Of a stretch of 64,000 nucleotides of DNA, positions 61,245-64,000 are shown one piece after another. Every line of letters begins with the position of its first letter. The stretch's first letter is position 1. The notes beneath the pieces are model-generated. The model saw nothing but the letters and a program-made list of their open reading frames with translations. It had not been told where the DNA came from and did not search any database. Source of the stretch: Pseudomonas pseudonitroreducens. GTDB taxonomy: Bacteria > Pseudomonadota > Gammaproteobacteria > Pseudomonadales > Pseudomonadaceae. The stretch spans positions 248,001 to 312,000 of the forward strand of contig NZ_BQHJ01000008.1 of NCBI RefSeq assembly GCF_021603645.1, written 5' to 3'. Both the position numbers and the translations under genes were made by a program.

Positions 61245-62296
61245 TGAGCCATGCGTTTGACGCTAGCAACCACCTTCTTGAGCAAGTTCGTACAGCACTT
61301 GCGGATGGAAACTCGTTGTGTATCCGCGGGGGTGGAAGCAAGACGCGGATTGGCCGGCAGGTGATCGGGCAGGAACTGGATACGCGGGAGCATTGCGGAA
61401 TTGTTAGCTACGACCCTACCGAGTTGGTGGTCACCGTACGTGCCGGCACCTCTCTGGCAGAATTGGAACAGGCTCTGGACGAAAAAAGCCAGTGGTTACC
61501 CTTTGAGCCTCCGCATCTAGGCCAGGGTGCCACGGTAGGCGGGATGGTTGCTGCGGGACTATCTGGCCCTCGGCGCCCCTGGGTGGGTTCAGTACGCGAC
61601 TTCGTCCTTGGCACTCGCGTCATCAGCGGGCACGGTAAGCACCTTCGTTTCGGCGGAGAGGTAATGAAGAATGTCGCTGGTTACGACGTTTCTAGGCTTA
61701 TGACCGGAAGCTTCGGCTGCCTTGGCGTCCTGACAGAGATATCACTCAAGGTGCTGCCAAAGCCGCGCTCATTCGCAAATCTGAGCCTAAAGATAGATTT
61801 ACCCGAAGCGCTGCAGAAGCTAGCTGATTGGGGGCAGCAGCCTCTCCCAATAAGCGCCGCGTGTCACGACGGAGAAAGCTTGCACCTTAGACTCGAGGGC
61901 GGTGAAAGCTCGGTAGCGGCCGCTCGTGATCGACTTGGCTGCGAAATCGTTGAGCCAGGCTTTTGGAATGCCCTCAAGGAACAGCGTTTACCGTTCTTCG
62001 ACGATCCGCGCCCCCTCTGGCGTCTCTCACTTCCCGCCTCCTCTCCCGACTTGCGCCTCCCCGGTAATCAGTTGGTGGATTGGGGGGGAGCACAGCGTTG
62101 GCTGAAATCAGATGCATCCGCAGAGGAAATCCGCTCCATCGCCCAACGTGCGAGAGGACATGCCATTTGCTTCGACGGTGGAGAATCCACTTTCCACCCA
62201 CTTTCTGAGCCGCTGATGCGTTACCACCGCCAACTAAAAGCACAGCTGGATCCACAGAGAGTTTTCAACCCTGGGCGAATGTACGCGGAAATTTGA
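61244..62296 (+). CDS. glcE: Glycolate oxidase subunit GlcE
   Basis: A 350-residue FAD-binding subunit. GGGSKTRIG near residue 25, LPFEPPHLGQGATVGG, GPRRPWVGSVRDF and NVAGYDVSRLMTGSFG are all intact, in contrast to the degenerate paralogue at 20677-21705. It works with GlcD and GlcF in electron transfer from glycolate to the quinone pool. The start overlaps the glcD stop by one base, and glcF begins 8 nt downstream. Confidence 0.96.
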   Translation: MSHAFDASNHLLEQVRTALADGNSLCIRGGGSKTRIGRQVIGQELDTREHCGIVSYDPTELVVTVRAGTSLAELEQALDEKSQWLPFEPPHLGQGATVGGMVAAGLSGPRRPWVGSVRDFVLGTRVISGHGKHLRFGGEVMKNVAGYDVSRLMTGSFGCLGVLTEISLKVLPKPRSFANLSLKIDLPEALQKLADWGQQPLPISAACHDGESLHLRLEGGESSVAAARDRLGCEIVEPGFWNALKEQRLPFFDDPRPLWRLSLPASSPDLRLPGNQLVDWGGAQRWLKSDASAEEIRSIAQRARGHAICFDGGESTFHPLSEPLMRYHRQLKAQLDPQRVFNPGRMYAEI

Positions 62297-62303
62297 GGCA
62301 AGC

Positions 62304-63521
62304 ATGCAAACCCATTTGAGCGAACAAGCTCGCGCCCTGCCGCGCGGCAAAGAAGCTGAAGCTATTCTGCGTAGTTGCGTCCACTGTGGTTTCTGCAACG
62401 CAACTTGCCCCACCTACCAATTACTCGGCGATGAGCTTGATGGCCCACGTGGGCGAATCTATCTAATGAAGCAGGTCTTGGAAGGGCACGAACCCAGTGC
62501 AAGTACTTTGGAACATCTGGATCGTTGCCTGACGTGTCGAAATTGCGAGACCACCTGCCCGTCTGGCGTGCAATATCACAATCTTTTGGATATCGGCCGA
62601 TCAGTAGTCGAACAGCAAGTGTCGCGCCCTTTGGGCGAACGCCTGCTCAGAAGAGCATTACGATTCGTGGTTCCTAATGCTGGGCTGTTTAAAGCATTTG
62701 TGAAAACGGGTAGCGCTCTTCGCCCTCTGCTCCCTGGCTCTCTCAGGGACAAGTTGCCGCCTGAAATACACCCTGCACGCACCCGCTCCCACGTACGGCA
62801 TGGGCGGAAGGTACTGATGCTTGAGGGATGCGTACAGCCCGGACTATCACCCAATACAAATGCCGCCGCCACTCGAGTACTGGACCGCCTGGGAATTAGC
62901 GTAATTCCTGCTAGTGAAGCCGGATGCTGCGGCGCAGTGGATTATCACCTCAATGCCCAAGAGACTGGCCTCGACCGAGCCCGACGCAATATCGACGCTT
63001 GGTGGCCAGCCATCGAGAGTGGTGCAGAAGCAATCGTTCAAACCGCAAGTGGTTGCGGTGCCTTCATCAAGGATTACGGCCACCTTCTTCAGCATGACCT
63101 CAACTACGCAGCGCGTGCACATCGAGTTAGCTCACTGGCCAAGGATTTGGTTGAGGTATTACGGGCAGAACCGCTGGAAAATCTTGGTATCCGAACTGAC
63201 CTGCGCTTGGCTTTCCACTGCCCATGCACGCTGCAACACGCTCAAAAACTCGGTGGAGCCGTAGAGAGTACGCTGGCCCGCCTTGGATTCCATCTCACCG
63301 AGGTGCCCGACTCGCACCTGTGTTGTGGCTCTGCCGGTACCTATTCGCTCACTCAACCGGATCTGTCGCGACAGCTGCGCGACAACAAACTCAAAGCTCT
63401 GGAGAGCGATAACCCACAGGTGATAGCAACCGCGAACATAGGGTGTCAGAGCCATCTCGGCGGCACCAGCCGGATTTCAGTAAGGCACTGGATCGAGCTG
63501 GTGGACGAGGCTATTGGCTAG
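62304..63521 (+). CDS. glcF: Glycolate oxidase iron-sulfur subunit GlcF
   Basis: A 405-residue Fe-S subunit. Two [4Fe-4S] motifs are visible in CVHCGFCNATCPTY (about 27-40) and CLTCRNCETTCPSG (about 77-90), then two CCG domains with CCGAVDYH and CCGSAGTYS. It carries electrons from the GlcD/GlcE flavins toward the quinone pool at the membrane. GAGGC precedes the start. Confidence 0.96.
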   Translation: MQTHLSEQARALPRGKEAEAILRSCVHCGFCNATCPTYQLLGDELDGPRGRIYLMKQVLEGHEPSASTLEHLDRCLTCRNCETTCPSGVQYHNLLDIGRSVVEQQVSRPLGERLLRRALRFVVPNAGLFKAFVKTGSALRPLLPGSLRDKLPPEIHPARTRSHVRHGRKVLMLEGCVQPGLSPNTNAAATRVLDRLGISVIPASEAGCCGAVDYHLNAQETGLDRARRNIDAWWPAIESGAEAIVQTASGCGAFIKDYGHLLQHDLNYAARAHRVSSLAKDLVEVLRAEPLENLGIRTDLRLAFHCPCTLQHAQKLGGAVESTLARLGFHLTEVPDSHLCCGSAGTYSLTQPDLSRQLRDNKLKALESDNPQVIATANIGCQSHLGGTSRISVRHWIELVDEAIG

Positions 63522-63558
63522 GCCCACGTTCATACTCAACAAGTATTCGAGGAATCCC

Positions 63559-63960
63559 ATGCAAAACAAACCCGTGCTAGGCCAACGAGAAGTCTCCCAC
63601 ATTCTTGAGACCGCTCGCGTCGAGGCTGAGCGCCAACAATGGAGCGTGACCATCGCAGTAGTAGACGACGGGGGGCATCTGCTGGCTCTCCAGCGCTTCG
63701 ATGGATGTGCTCCTATTGGTGCTTACATCGCCATGGAAAAAGCACGAACCTCAGCACTTGGCCAACGTGAGTCCAAAGGTTATGAAGACATGATCAATGG
63801 GGGCCGCCATGCATTCCTATCCGCACCTCTACTGACTTCCCTGGAAGGCGGTGTGCCGGTGCTCATAGATGGCCAGGTAGTAGGAGCCGTGGGCGTTTCA
63901 GGCGTCAAGCCTGATCAGGATGCCCAGGTTGCTCGCGCAGGAGCAGAAGCCTTGTTTTAG
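63559..63960 (+). CDS. glcG: GlcG/HbpS family heme-binding-like protein
   Basis: A 133-residue protein of the GlcG/HbpS family, widely encoded with glycolate oxidase genes; its biochemical role is poorly known, with heme or corrinoid binding in relatives. VTIAVVDDGGHLLALQRFDG and APIGAYIAMEKARTSA are typical. ATG 63559 follows AGGAA; the frame from 63514 overlaps glcF. The operon is probably complete within the window, though no glcC regulator is seen nearby. Confidence 0.9.
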   Translation: MQNKPVLGQREVSHILETARVEAERQQWSVTIAVVDDGGHLLALQRFDGCAPIGAYIAMEKARTSALGQRESKGYEDMINGGRHAFLSAPLLTSLEGGVPVLIDGQVVGAVGVSGVKPDQDAQVARAGAEALF

Positions 63961-64000
63961 ATGCAATTAGCTTTAACTGATAAGGATGAAGGCCATATCA

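Noticed and set aside
59024-63960. A horizontally acquired island boundary at the etf/glc junction
   Set aside because: The glc region looks less GC-rich, but no integrase, tRNA or direct repeat was seen, and I could not compute base composition reliably.

Overview
The window looks like a chromosomal stretch of a GC-rich gammaproteobacterium, most likely Pseudomonas. The basis is the Pseudomonas-type folE-folX pair, the etfA/etfB, glcDEF-glcG and alkane-type rubredoxin/reductase genes, and a short Pseudomonas-like intergenic inverted repeat. No ribosomal, tRNA, phage, IS or CRISPR features were seen.

From about 1 kb to 56 kb the window is almost entirely a very large catabolic gene set for CoA thioesters. 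It holds two AMP-forming CoA ligases, two family III CoA-transferases, three acyl-CoA dehydrogenases, three crotonase-fold proteins, three full-length hydratase-2 (MaoC) proteins plus a small one, eight short-chain dehydrogenases, three SCP2-type thiolases, a DUF35 protein, two thioesterases, a GMC alcohol dehydrogenase with an aldehyde dehydrogenase, a zinc alcohol dehydrogenase, rubredoxin with its reductase, an epoxide hydrolase, two alpha/beta hydrolases and two amidohydrolase-2 proteins. Two MFS transporters, a lone ABC solute-binding protein, a chemoreceptor and three regulators (two TetR, one MarR) accompany them. The mix (two thiolase-like proteins without the nucleophilic cysteine, a DUF35 protein without its zinc ribbon, paired dehydrogenases, a hydratase without its active site) resembles steroid, isoprenoid or other branched/cyclic acid breakdown rather than straight-chain beta-oxidation. 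The substrate cannot be read from the sequence.

A repeated 21-bp palindrome, TAACTGAC-N5-GTCAGTTA, or degenerate copies of it, lies upstream of nearly every operon in this region (12 copies, 1831 to 54359). I infer one regulon, probably under the TetR protein at 47896-48639. The operons are: 965-1771(-); 1896-5118(-) divergent from 5296-7934(+); 8693-16781(-) divergent from 17085-19647(+); 19654-20517(-) divergent from 20677-21705(+); 21736-23524(-); 31941-33140(+); 33261-36943(-) divergent from 37193-41823(+); 41956-45058(-) divergent from 45290-47899(+); 49266-53284(+); 54479-55813(+). A separate block, 23617-30786(-), pairs an APH-fold kinase with an acyl-CoA dehydrogenase, as in levulinate (lva) catabolism and ACAD10/11, and has its own MarR gene with a perfect 16-bp palindrome.

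From 55.9 kb the content becomes general metabolism: an aldo/keto reductase, etfAB (electron acceptor for the acyl-CoA dehydrogenases), two small ORFs (one a stand-alone aconitase-B N-terminal domain) and the glycolate oxidase operon glcDEF with glcG, which looks less GC-rich than the rest. The left edge cuts a glycerol dehydrogenase gene.
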